Of a stretch of 64,000 bases of DNA, positions 51,043 to 60,594 are shown piece after piece. This DNA comes from Sphingobacteriales bacterium (GTDB taxonomy: Bacteria > Bacteroidota > Bacteroidia > Chitinophagales > Chitinophagaceae): assembly GCA_027484425.1 (NCBI GenBank), contig JAIXSZ010000014.1:1-64000 (forward strand). Reading direction: 5' to 3'. The notes under the pieces were generated by a model, which worked only from the letters and a program-made list of their open reading frames with translations, had not been told where the DNA came from and did no database searches. Position numbers and translations under genes: made by a program. Within the stretch, counting starts at the first letter, position 1, and each line of letters starts with the position of its first letter.

Positions 51043-52482
51043 ATGAAGGTGATAAACAAGAATAAAGTTGACCATAAGTACCTAATGATATCTGACAGCA
51101 TAGAACAACAGATAATGACACAGGTACTAAAAATAAGCGACAAACTACCCTCTGTGCGGATGCTAAGCAAACAATATGATGTAAGCGTTAGCACTATTCT
51201 TCAAGCATATTATTATCTGGAGGGTAAGGGACTTATAGAATCGCGACCACAATCGGGCTACTACGTAAGGTTTAATCCTTCTAAGTTTCCAAGGAAAATT
51301 GGAAAAAGTAATCCTCAGCAAGTAACATACGCCAAAAATGTAGAAGCAATTATAGGCGAAGTGTATGACAACTTTTCTGATGAAGGAGTCATCAAATTTT
51401 CGCTGAGTGTGCCGGCACCTGAAATATTGCCTTTGGCTAAGCTAAATAAGGCCATGATGCAAGCATTACGCGACTTACCTGCAAATGGAACACAATATGA
51501 ACAAATACAAGGCAACGACTTACTGCGCCGACAAATAGCCAGATGGTCGATGCAATGGGGAGGCAACCTACAAGCATCAGATATTGTAACAACAGCAGGA
51601 TGTATGAACGCGATAAGTTATTGTCTAATGGCGATAACTAAACCTGGTGATACCATAGCGGTAGAAAGTCCGGTTTATTTTGGTACGCTTCGATTTGCAC
51701 AGAGCATTGGATTGAAAGTATTGGAACTACCAACAGACCCAGATACAGGTGTAGATCCGGATGATGTAAAAAAAGCATTAAAACAACATAATATTAAAGC
51801 TTGCTTTTTTGTTACCAACTTCAGCAATCCGCTAGGATATTGTATGCCAGACGATAACAAACAAGCTCTAGTAAAACTGCTTGCCCAAGAGGGTGTACCA
51901 CTAATAGAAGATGACCTATATGGCGATGTATACTTTGGCAAAAATAGACCGAGGTCTTGCAAAAGTTTTGATGAGGAAGGTAATGTTTTGTGGTGTAGTT
52001 CGATATCAAAAACTCTGGCGCCTGGATACAGAGTGGGATGGGTGGCACCAGGAAAGTATATTGAAAAGGTGAAAAGATTAAAACTATATCACAGTATTAC
52101 TACTGCTACTGCACAACAACAAGCTATAGGCAGCTTTCTAGCTACGGGCAGGTATGAACACCACTTACGTAAACTTAGACAAACACTACATGCAAATAGC
52201 TTGCTTTTTACGCAAGCTATAGGTGAATATTATCCACAGGGAATTAAAATGACAAACCCAAAAGGTGGATTTATACTGTGGATAGAACTGGATAAAAAAA
52301 TAGACACTTATGAACTTTACAGAGAAGCAATGCTTCATAAAATAAGTATAGCTCCTGGCACCATGTTTTCGCTGCAAGAAAGGTATCAGAACTGTATGCG
52401 CCTGAGCTATGGAATGCAATGGACACCTGAAGTGGATAAGGCATTAAAAACGCTTGGCAAATTGATAAAAAACATGATGTAA
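51043..52482 (+). CDS. MocR/PdxR-type GntR regulator with aminotransferase domain
   Basis: 479 residues. GntR-type winged helix at residues about 12-75 (DKLPSVRMLSKQYDVSVSTI, FESRPQSGYYV-like ending IESRPQSGYYVRF), then a type I aminotransferase-fold domain with the PLP lysine in SSISKTLAPGYRVGW and VTNFSNPLGYCMPD. MocR proteins sense PLP or amino acids and control nearby genes. Stands alone; target unknown. Confidence 0.88.
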   Translation: MKVINKNKVDHKYLMISDSIEQQIMTQVLKISDKLPSVRMLSKQYDVSVSTILQAYYYLEGKGLIESRPQSGYYVRFNPSKFPRKIGKSNPQQVTYAKNVEAIIGEVYDNFSDEGVIKFSLSVPAPEILPLAKLNKAMMQALRDLPANGTQYEQIQGNDLLRRQIARWSMQWGGNLQASDIVTTAGCMNAISYCLMAITKPGDTIAVESPVYFGTLRFAQSIGLKVLELPTDPDTGVDPDDVKKALKQHNIKACFFVTNFSNPLGYCMPDDNKQALVKLLAQEGVPLIEDDLYGDVYFGKNRPRSCKSFDEEGNVLWCSSISKTLAPGYRVGWVAPGKYIEKVKRLKLYHSITTATAQQQAIGSFLATGRYEHHLRKLRQTLHANSLLFTQAIGEYYPQGIKMTNPKGGFILWIELDKKIDTYELYREAMLHKISIAPGTMFSLQERYQNCMRLSYGMQWTPEVDKALKTLGKLIKNMM

Positions 52483-52563
52483 TTCTAAATAAAAGCACCA
52501 AATAGTGCTGGGTAGAACACCTACTTCTGTTACAATAGCCTAATAGAAAGAAACGAGAAAAAA

Positions 52564-52593
52564 CAGGGCTGGTCAATAGATTGACCAGCCCTG
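52564..52593. terminator. Perfect hairpin between MocR-type gene and fusA
   Basis: CAGGGCTGGTCAAT (52564-52577) pairs with ATTGACCAGCCCTG (52580-52593), a 14-bp perfect stem with a two-base gap between convergent genes. Confidence 0.8.
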
Positions 52594-52617
52594 ACAATAT
52601 CAAAACAGATAACTAGA

Positions 52618-54762
52618 TTAGTTACTGTTGTTTTTACCTTTCACTTTTGCAACTACTTCATCTTCGATGTTGCGAGGGGCAGCAGAGTAATGGCTGAATT
52701 CCATTACAGAAGTAGCACGACCTGAAGACAAAGAACGGAGCTGAGTTACATAACCAAACATTTCGCTCAATGGCACTTTAGCACGTATTACCTGTAGGTT
52801 GTTGCGGCTATCCATACCTTCTAGCATTGCACGACGACGGTTAAGGTCACCTGTTACATCACCCATGTACTGATCAGGAGTAGTAACTTCTACTTTCATG
52901 ATAGGCTCAAGTATAACAGTTTTTGCTTTGCGACCAGCCTCACGGAAACCAGACTTAGCACACAACTCGAATGACATAGAGTCAGAATCGACCTGGTGGA
53001 AAGAACCATCAAAAATACGAACTCTCATACTCTCTACTGGGAAACCAGCCAGAGGACCATTGTTCATTGATGTTTCAAAACCTTTCTGAATAGCTGGTAT
53101 AAATTCACGTGGAATTGAACCACCAAAGATATCATTGATGAACTGGAAGCGTCCTTTACCTTCTTTCAGGAATTCTTCTTCAGCAGGGCCTATTTCAAAC
53201 TGGATGTCGGCGAATTTACCACGACCACCAGTTTGTTTTTTGTATACCTCGCGATGGTCTACTTTAAGAGTAAACGCCTCTTTGTAAGCAACCTGAGGAG
53301 CACCTTGGTTGATTTCTACCTTAAACTCGCGACGCATACGGTCTACGATGATTTCAAGGTGCAACTCACCCATACCGCTCAATACTGTTTGACCAGTATC
53401 TTCGTCAGTTTTTACACGCAAAGTAGGATCTTCCTCTACCAGTTTTGCAATAGCCATACCCATTTTATCAACGTCAGCCTGAGTTTTTGGCTCTACTGCT
53501 ATTGCGATTACGGGTTCTGGAATGAACATGTTTTCGAGAACGATAGGATGTTTTTCATCACACAGCGTATCTCCGGTTTTTATTTCTTTGAAACCTACAG
53601 CTGCACCAATGTCGCCCGCTTCGATGAAATCGATAGGGTTTTGTTTGTTTGCGTGCATCTGCATGATACGGCTGATACGCTCGTTTTTACCAGAACGCAT
53701 GTTCAACACATAAGAACCAGCATCCAAATGGCCTGAATAGCAACGGAAGAACGCAAGACGACCCACAAAAGGATCGGTCATGATTTTGAAGGCAAGGGCA
53801 GCAAATGGCTCTTTAGCATCTGGTTTGCGCTCAATTTCTTCACCAGTATCTGGGTTTGTACCTTTGATAGACTCAACATCTACAGGGCTAGGTAGGTAGC
53901 GAATAACTGCATCCAAAGCTGTCTGTACACCTTTGTTTTTGTAAGCAGATCCACACATCATTGGAATGATGCTAAGATCGATGGTAGCTTTACGAACTGC
54001 TTCGTGAATTTCGTCTTCAGAAATACTATTAGGATCTTCAAAGAATTTCTCCATCAAAGTATCGTCATACTCAGCAACTGCTTCAACCAGCTGTGCGCGC
54101 CAGTGTTCAACTTCATCTTTCATATCTTCAGGAATCGGAACTTCAGTGTATGTCATACCCTGAGTAGCGTCATCCCAAATGATACCTTTCATTTGAATAA
54201 GATCTACAACGCCTTTAAAGTTATCTTCGGCACCAATAGGCAACTGTAATGGCACAGATTTCGCACCGAGCATATCACGCACCTGCTGCACCACCATAAG
54301 GAAGTCAGCACCGATACGGTCCATTTTATTAACGAAACCTATACGTGGAACTTTGTAACGGTTAGCCTGACGCCAAACAGTTTCAGACTGAGGCTCAACA
54401 CCATCAACTGCTGAGAACAAAGCAACCAGACCATCCAACACACGCATAGAGCGCTCTACCTCGATAGTAAAGTCAACGTGACCTGGAGTATCGATGATGT
54501 TGAATTTATATTTCTTAGAATCTGGTGTGGTTTTACCTTGAACCATAGGAAAATTCCAGAAACATGTAGTAGCAGCAGAGGTAATGGTGATACCACGCTC
54601 TTGCTCTTGTGCCATCCAGTCCATGGTAGCAGCACCTTCGTGTACTTCACCAATTTTGTGGTTTACACCTGTATAGTAAAGAATACGCTCGGTAGTAGTT
54701 GTTTTACCGGCATCAATGTGAGCAGCGATACCAAAGTTGCGCTGTAAGCGGAGATCAGCCAT
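52618..54762 (-). CDS. fusA: Translation elongation factor G
   Basis: 714 residues. GTPase domain with [34 protein letters not shown] and [10 protein letters not shown], followed by domains II to [21 protein letters not shown] in domain IV. Moves tRNA and mRNA during translocation. Lies outside the usual rpsL-rpsG-tuf context, so it could be a second EF-G copy in this genome. Confidence 0.92.
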   Translation of the reverse strand: MADLRLQRNFGIAAHIDAGKTTTTERILYYTGVNHKIGEVHEGAATMDWMAQEQERGITITSAATTCFWNFPMVQGKTTPDSKKYKFNIIDTPGHVDFTIEVERSMRVLDGLVALFSAVDGVEPQSETVWRQANRYKVPRIGFVNKMDRIGADFLMVVQQVRDMLGAKSVPLQLPIGAEDNFKGVVDLIQMKGIIWDDATQGMTYTEVPIPEDMKDEVEHWRAQLVEAVAEYDDTLMEKFFEDPNSISEDEIHEAVRKATIDLSIIPMMCGSAYKNKGVQTALDAVIRYLPSPVDVESIKGTNPDTGEEIERKPDAKEPFAALAFKIMTDPFVGRLAFFRCYSGHLDAGSYVLNMRSGKNERISRIMQMHANKQNPIDFIEAGDIGAAVGFKEIKTGDTLCDEKHPIVLENMFIPEPVIAIAVEPKTQADVDKMGMAIAKLVEEDPTLRVKTDEDTGQTVLSGMGELHLEIIVDRMRREFKVEINQGAPQVAYKEAFTLKVDHREVYKKQTGGRGKFADIQFEIGPAEEEFLKEGKGRFQFINDIFGGSIPREFIPAIQKGFETSMNNGPLAGFPVESMRVRIFDGSFHQVDSDSMSFELCAKSGFREAGRKAKTVILEPIMKVEVTTPDQYMGDVTGDLNRRRAMLEGMDSRNNLQVIRAKVPLSEMFGYVTQLRSLSSGRATSVMEFSHYSAAPRNIEDEVVAKVKGKNNSN

Positions 54763-54957
54763 TGTTTTATGTAGTTAAAATTGTTTTCTCTTTAAATTGA
54801 GGTGCAAAGGTAGGATTTTAATAGGGAAATAAACAAACATGCGAGTGAGTTATGTAAAAAAAACACGGCAGTAACACTTAAGTTTAGCCAATAGGTATAA
54901 TATTATCATGTTTACTACTTTGCCTTCAATAGTATTTCAACTAGTACAAAATAAAAA

Positions 54958-57216
54958 CTACCTCCCAAATTTATTTTTCAATGCACTGAGGGCATCATTC
55001 ATACTTACTGGTGGTATGTCTTTTTCTGTTTTTGGGGATATTGGTTTTGATGAATTTCTGGGTGAGCCGACGTTGGGCTTTACTTTTGCAACAGCCGGCG
55101 GTTCTTGTGCTTGTTTTATGGACAGTCCTATTCTTTTACGTGCTTTATCTACTTCCATCACCTTTACCATTACCTCCATGTTTAGCTTTAATACTTCATT
55201 GGGGTCTGTGATGTACTTATGCGCAATTTCAGACACATGTACTAGTCCATCTTGCTTTACACCTATATCTACAAATGCACCAAAACGGGTAATATTAGTA
55301 ACAATACCAGGCACTATCATACCTGCATGCACATCTTCAATACTATAAATATTAGCAAACTCAAACTGGCGAACTTCACTACGCGGATCTAAACCTGGTT
55401 TTTTAAGCTCATTTATAATATCTCGTATGGTATGCTCTCCTATGTCGGTAGTTATGTATTTTTTTGCATCTATTTGCTTAATGAGCATATCATTGCCTAT
55501 CAAATCTTTTATTTGTACGGTAAGGTCAGTTGCCATTTTACTTACCAAACTATATGCCTCTGGGTGTACAGCACTGGCATCGAGCGGATTGTCGCCATCT
55601 TTAATTCGCAAGAATCCAGCACATTGTTCATAAGCTTTGGCGCCTAACCGTGGCACTTTCATTAATTGGCTGCGTGAAGTAAATCGTCCTAGCTCATTGC
55701 GCTGTGCTACAATATTGGCTGCTATTGAAGGACCTATACCACTCACATAGCTAAGTAGGTGCTTGCTGGCAGTATTCAGGTTTACCCCCACTGCGTTTAC
55801 GCAGCTTATAACAGTTTGGTCTAGTCGCTCTTTTAGTCGTACTTGGTTTACATCATGCTGGTACTGCCCTACCCCTATACTCTTAGGGTCTATTTTCACT
55901 AGTTCTGCCAATGGGTCCATCAGTCGTCTGCCTATACTAGCTGCACCACGAATGGTAATATCCTGATCAGGAAACTCTTCACGAGCAATTTCTGATGCTG
56001 AATAGATAGATGCACCATCTTCATTGACCAAAAAAACAGGCAAACCCAAATTGAGTTTTTTAATGAAACCCTCAGTTTCTCTGCCTGCGGTTCCATCTCC
56101 AATAGCTACAGCCTGTAGCTGCTGCTGTTGCACCAGCGTGCGCACTCTATGCTCTGCATCTGCGAGCCTGTTGGGCTCATGTATATATATCAGGTCAGTT
56201 TTTAGTAGATTTCCTTTTTCGTCAAGTGCCACTACTTTACATCCGGTACGATAGCCAGGGTCGATAGCTAGTATACGCTTACTACCCAGAGGAGAACTTA
56301 ATAATAACTGTCTAAGGTTTTCTGAAAATACATTTATAGCTTCTTCATCTGCTTTAACCTTGAGCGCCATCCTAAATTCACTCTCTAAACTCACCTGTAG
56401 CAACCTTCTGTATGCTTCTTTAACCGCTTTGCGCACTTGCTCGCCAGATTCATTGTTATTCTTGACAAATATTTCTTCGATAAACTGAAGTGCCTCTTCT
56501 TCATTGGGGGCAATTGTTAACCTAAGCACACCTTCCATAAAGCCACGCATTACTGCCAGCAACCTGTGCGATGGGATCTTGGAAACCGGCTCTGCGAAAT
56601 CGTAATAATCTTTGTATTTGATGCCTTCTGCTTCCTTATCGGATATTACTTTGCTTTGAACATCAGCTTTGTGTTCGAACATGCGACGCATCCCAGCACG
56701 CACTTGTGCATTTTCATTTACCATTTCTGCAATGATATCTCTGGCACCCTGCAGTGCCTCTTCGGGCGTTTTCACATTTTCTGTGATGTACCCTGCCGCT
56801 GCCGAGAAAGGGCTGGTATTATCTTGAGCTAGTATAGTAAGCGCCAAAGGTTCCAATCCGTTTTCACGAGCTGTTTGGGCTTTAGTTTTGCGTTTGGGTT
56901 TGTATGGCAGGTAAAGATCTTCCAGTTCGGCGATAGTTGATGCGCTGTTGATTTTGGCTTGTAGGGTGTCGGTCATCTTTCCCTGTTCTGTTATCGTTTT
57001 TTCGATAAAAGCTTTTCTATCGGCATATTCTTGCTGTCGTGTTGCTTCATCTTGTATTTGCTGAATTTGCACTTCATCCAAGGCACCTGTTTTATCTTTT
57101 CTGTAACGAGCAATAAAGGGTATGGTAGCACCCTCTGCAAGTAGTTGCAGTACTGCTGTTACGTCAATGGTTCGGAGGTTGAGGACGGCTGCTACACTGT
57201 GTGCGTAATCGATCAT
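54958..57216 (-). CDS. tex: Tex family RNA-binding transcription accessory protein
   Basis: 752 residues: N-terminal Tex domain (ATIPFIARYRKDKTGALDEV), YqgF/RNase H-like region (RILAIDPGYRTGCKVVALDE), helix-hairpin-helix (LLSYVSGIGPSIAANIVAQR) and a C-terminal S1 RNA-binding domain (GMIVPGIVTNITRFGAFVDI), then a disordered tail. Length and domain order match Tex. Confidence 0.92.
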   Translation of the reverse strand: MIDYAHSVAAVLNLRTIDVTAVLQLLAEGATIPFIARYRKDKTGALDEVQIQQIQDEATRQQEYADRKAFIEKTITEQGKMTDTLQAKINSASTIAELEDLYLPYKPKRKTKAQTARENGLEPLALTILAQDNTSPFSAAAGYITENVKTPEEALQGARDIIAEMVNENAQVRAGMRRMFEHKADVQSKVISDKEAEGIKYKDYYDFAEPVSKIPSHRLLAVMRGFMEGVLRLTIAPNEEEALQFIEEIFVKNNNESGEQVRKAVKEAYRRLLQVSLESEFRMALKVKADEEAINVFSENLRQLLLSSPLGSKRILAIDPGYRTGCKVVALDEKGNLLKTDLIYIHEPNRLADAEHRVRTLVQQQQLQAVAIGDGTAGRETEGFIKKLNLGLPVFLVNEDGASIYSASEIAREEFPDQDITIRGAASIGRRLMDPLAELVKIDPKSIGVGQYQHDVNQVRLKERLDQTVISCVNAVGVNLNTASKHLLSYVSGIGPSIAANIVAQRNELGRFTSRSQLMKVPRLGAKAYEQCAGFLRIKDGDNPLDASAVHPEAYSLVSKMATDLTVQIKDLIGNDMLIKQIDAKKYITTDIGEHTIRDIINELKKPGLDPRSEVRQFEFANIYSIEDVHAGMIVPGIVTNITRFGAFVDIGVKQDGLVHVSEIAHKYITDPNEVLKLNMEVMVKVMEVDKARKRIGLSIKQAQEPPAVAKVKPNVGSPRNSSKPISPKTEKDIPPVSMNDALSALKNKFGR

Positions 57217-57288
57217 GCTATGCTATTTTTTTGGGAGTGCGAATGTAAGGAAGGATATCAAATTAAAGTACCCTAATGAAAGTAAGAT

Positions 57289-57335
57289 AGCTGATGACAC
57301 CTGTACTTAGATAAAAGCACAAAATATCATCAGCT
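57289..57335. terminator. Hairpin downstream of ccmF
   Basis: AGCTGATGA (57289-57297) pairs with TCATCAGCT (57327-57335), between the leftward ccmF end and the tex start. Long loop, no T run; weak terminator candidate. Confidence 0.4.
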
Positions 57336-57364
57336 GTAACGAATTGAAATATTCTAGTACCTAC

Positions 57365-59860
57365 TTATACCGTTGTTTTTTTCAACATTCCTATTTTAGA
57401 TGAAACTACATCACCTAAACTAATGAAGAAACCTAAAACCATGACAACGATACCTATCCACAACACATTAATGTATGGAAATACCAATGCTTTGAGCACA
57501 ATAAAATCATCCATTGGATTTGTTTGTCGGACTTGAATATCAATAGAAGCAGAATCTTTAGAATGTACATTAAGAGCACCGAAACGAGCATATAAGCCCA
57601 TCGCCAAAACAGTGTCATCTACCTGCATTATATATTGCTTATCTCTTAGTATGTATATCGGGTTAATTTCCTGTTTCACGCCTTGCATATTGTGCACAGT
57701 AAGTTTCGCCTTAACTGCTAGGTCGCCGTCTTTGGCTACATACCGTTTATCATTAATCTCATTGCTAAAGCCGTTAAAAATCATAAAACCATTTGCCAAA
57801 TAAATAGAATCGCCAGGCTTACTTACTATGTGGCTGCGATAGGTACTAGTATCTGTTTTACTTTTATCTGTAGCGCTATTGATGTATGTGAATATATCTC
57901 GATCCCAATAATGTTTGGTAGATGGATTAGCACTTAAACCTTGCTCTCCTTTGGGATTGATGAAAGCGTCGGGATATAAAACAAATCGCTCCAATGTTTT
58001 TTTAGTAACACTGTCTTTTCGTTCAAAAACCACTCTGTAATAAATTCTTTTGTCTTTGCCGTTTACATCGCTATCGCCTATGTAGGTAGCATAATAGTTG
58101 CCCATAGCAACTGGTATCCCCCTGAACATGATAACATTTTCCATGTTCTCTTTAATGGTTTCCTGATCGGTATTTTTCTTAAAGTTGAACGGAACACCTG
58201 TAGTATTGAGCGAAATAGCGTGCTTATTATAAGATGATAACAAAATGCCCAATAACACTGTAGCAAAACCTAAGTGACCAACAGATGGACCAAGCTTTTT
58301 GAATTTAGATTTTTGGATAGCTACACCGTAATATATGGTTGCAACTATGCCATAACAGGCAGAAAATAACATGATTACATATTGCCATGCAGTAATATCT
58401 TGACCCCAAGCTATAAAACCCGTCATGACTCCAGCCACAGCTGCGGTTCCACCCAGTTTTGCAGCTAATGATTTACCCTCAGTATGTTTGTACTTCATGA
58501 ACAATACCATTGCCGAAAGCATACCAATTATAATAGCCACCCATACCTGAATATTATTGTAGTGAGACATGACATCGGTAGGCGGGGCAAACTCCTTGCC
58601 AGTAATCCATTTGGCTAATGGAGACCAAACAGGAATGGAGGTAGTTACTGAAATTTGAACAGATGCTAAAAACAATACTACTGCGCCTATAAACATCCAA
58701 AACTCACGGGATAATGTTTCTTCTTCAGTTTTGATACGTGGAAGGCTTTTCCACTTCCACCCCATTGCCACAATACTTATCAACAACAAGAATGCTATAA
58801 CTGCAACCAAATGATAAGTAAGTGCTGCACCATCGCCGGTAAACGCATGTACTGATGTTTTGCCTAGTATACCTGTACGGGTAAGGAACGTTGAGTACCA
58901 AACTAAAAGGTGAGTGAGCAGTAGCAGAACAGAAGTGAGAATAAACGCACGTTTAGTGCTACGATAAATGAGTAAAGTATGCAACCCTGCAACTAATGTA
59001 AGCCATGGCACTAGGGATGCATTTTCAACTGGGTCCCAAGCCCAATAACCACCAAAATTGAGCGATTCGTAAGCCCATGCACCACCCATCATAATACCAG
59101 TGCCTAATATGGCTCCGCAAGCCAACGACCATGCCAGGGTGGGTTTTATAAAACTCTGGTAATCGCCTTTCCACAAAGCAGCGATACAATATGCAAAAGG
59201 AATAAGCGTGAGCGCAAACCCCAAAAAGAGTATAGGAGGATGTATGACCATCCAGTAGTTTTGTAGTAATATATTCAGGCCATTACCATCTTTTACAAAC
59301 TCAAGATAATTTGGCATTGCAAAAATGGGGGCGTTTTGCATAGCGTGACGCAGGAGCATGAAGGGTGTAGTACCTATCTTGATATCTGGTCCCAGATAAA
59401 TACCCAATATCATGGTGGTGAGAATTACCTGTACTATCCCAATGATAGCCATGGTACGGGTTTCCAATTGTTTTGCAGTCTTCATTACAATCAGCCCTAA
59501 TACAGCATGCCAGAACGTCCAAAGCATAAAACTACCTTGCTGCCCTTCCCAAAAGCAAGAAAGTAGATATTCAGAGGGCATATCGTATGAAGAGTGCTCC
59601 CAAGCATAGTGATATTCGAAAAGATGATTAGTGATGATGTAAAACAGCGCTATGAATATGGCTATGATGGCACCTGTATGTATTCCAAAACCTATACGAC
59701 CAAAAATTCGCCAAGTTTTTTCATCAGCTAGGCCTTCCGTCTTAACAGCGCGTAAGTAGCCGAAAGTACTGAACAAGGCAGCCACTAAAGAAACTATAAC
59801 AAAAAAATGACCCAGTTGCCCGGGCCACAAATGTTCACCTATGAATTGCGTATTAGCCAT
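57365..59860 (-). CDS. ccmF: Cytochrome c heme lyase CcmF
   Basis: 831 residues, about 14 membrane helices. The heme-handling WWD-type motif is GGYWAWDPVENASLVP; SCFWEGQQGSFMLWTFWH is the other conserved loop. Ligates heme to apocytochrome c in the periplasm with CcmH-type partners. Large periplasmic loop in the last third. 55 bases after ccmE, so one transcript. Confidence 0.92.
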   Translation of the reverse strand: MANTQFIGEHLWPGQLGHFFVIVSLVAALFSTFGYLRAVKTEGLADEKTWRIFGRIGFGIHTGAIIAIFIALFYIITNHLFEYHYAWEHSSYDMPSEYLLSCFWEGQQGSFMLWTFWHAVLGLIVMKTAKQLETRTMAIIGIVQVILTTMILGIYLGPDIKIGTTPFMLLRHAMQNAPIFAMPNYLEFVKDGNGLNILLQNYWMVIHPPILFLGFALTLIPFAYCIAALWKGDYQSFIKPTLAWSLACGAILGTGIMMGGAWAYESLNFGGYWAWDPVENASLVPWLTLVAGLHTLLIYRSTKRAFILTSVLLLLTHLLVWYSTFLTRTGILGKTSVHAFTGDGAALTYHLVAVIAFLLLISIVAMGWKWKSLPRIKTEEETLSREFWMFIGAVVLFLASVQISVTTSIPVWSPLAKWITGKEFAPPTDVMSHYNNIQVWVAIIIGMLSAMVLFMKYKHTEGKSLAAKLGGTAAVAGVMTGFIAWGQDITAWQYVIMLFSACYGIVATIYYGVAIQKSKFKKLGPSVGHLGFATVLLGILLSSYNKHAISLNTTGVPFNFKKNTDQETIKENMENVIMFRGIPVAMGNYYATYIGDSDVNGKDKRIYYRVVFERKDSVTKKTLERFVLYPDAFINPKGEQGLSANPSTKHYWDRDIFTYINSATDKSKTDTSTYRSHIVSKPGDSIYLANGFMIFNGFSNEINDKRYVAKDGDLAVKAKLTVHNMQGVKQEINPIYILRDKQYIMQVDDTVLAMGLYARFGALNVHSKDSASIDIQVRQTNPMDDFIVLKALVFPYINVLWIGIVVMVLGFFISLGDVVSSKIGMLKKTTV

Positions 59861-59915
59861 AACAAATAAAGAAAAATTGTAAACACATTAAAATCAACCT
59901 CCACAATAATATTGA

Positions 59916-60311
59916 TCAACCATTATTTCCTACTGCCACCATGTCTTTTTTATATTTAGATGGACACTTCATCTGTATTTTGGAGCAATGGAAAGTATCT
60001 CCATCCATATAACCCATCATTACTATCTGCTCAGATTTTTCTATGTCTCTGGGCTTTTCACCGTTAAAAATTACTTTGTTTTTACTGCCCGATTTGTCTT
60101 TGGCAAAAAAAGTGAAATGATTGGCATCAACTTTAGGGTCGTAATGCATGCCCTGAGCAGTATCTAACGTACCAATGATATAATAACTTTTTTTAGGTTC
60201 TTTAGCAGCAGAAGCGAAGGTTTCGTAAGAACTAAAATCGCCAAATACACTTATAAGTACAGCGATTGAAGCCATAATGAGTATCAGTAATACTATTTGT
60301 GTTTTCTTCAT
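59916..60311 (-). CDS. ccmE: Heme chaperone CcmE, CxxxY variant
   Basis: 131 residues: N-terminal membrane anchor (QIVLLILIMASIAVLISVFG) and an OB-fold domain (FTFFAKDKSGSKNKVIFNGE, QIVMMGYMDGDTFHCSKIQM). Usual CcmE binds heme through His in HxxxY; here the aligned site reads Cys-Pro-Ser-Lys-Tyr (KCPSKYKKDM), the CxxxY form known from some archaea and deltaproteobacteria. Sits before ccmF. Confidence 0.85.
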   Translation of the reverse strand: MKKTQIVLLILIMASIAVLISVFGDFSSYETFASAAKEPKKSYYIIGTLDTAQGMHYDPKVDANHFTFFAKDKSGSKNKVIFNGEKPRDIEKSEQIVMMGYMDGDTFHCSKIQMKCPSKYKKDMVAVGNNG

Positions 60312-60594
60312 GTTTGTAGCTATAATACTTTATAAAATCTAACCCCTACTAGGGCAAGTCATTACCAAAAAATCTGTAACAAAGTTAAGGCTTTAACAAG
60401 TTATAAGGGCTATTGCGGTATTATTTGATGTCAGTAAATTGTCTTTTTGCAAAACATTATGTTTTGAATGACGAAGCAATTGGATCAATAAAAAAATACT
60501 CCGTTAAAGCTGGAACTAAAAAAAGAGAAAATTAAACTGAAAAACTTGCCGATAATTAGAATACTCAATAGCACGATAATGAATTTTCAGGCAT
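60312..60594. other. Intergenic region between mutS and ccmE
   Basis: 283 bases. No gene or strong hairpin seen; it should hold the ccmE promoter on the minus strand and the end of the mutS transcript. Confidence 0.4.
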
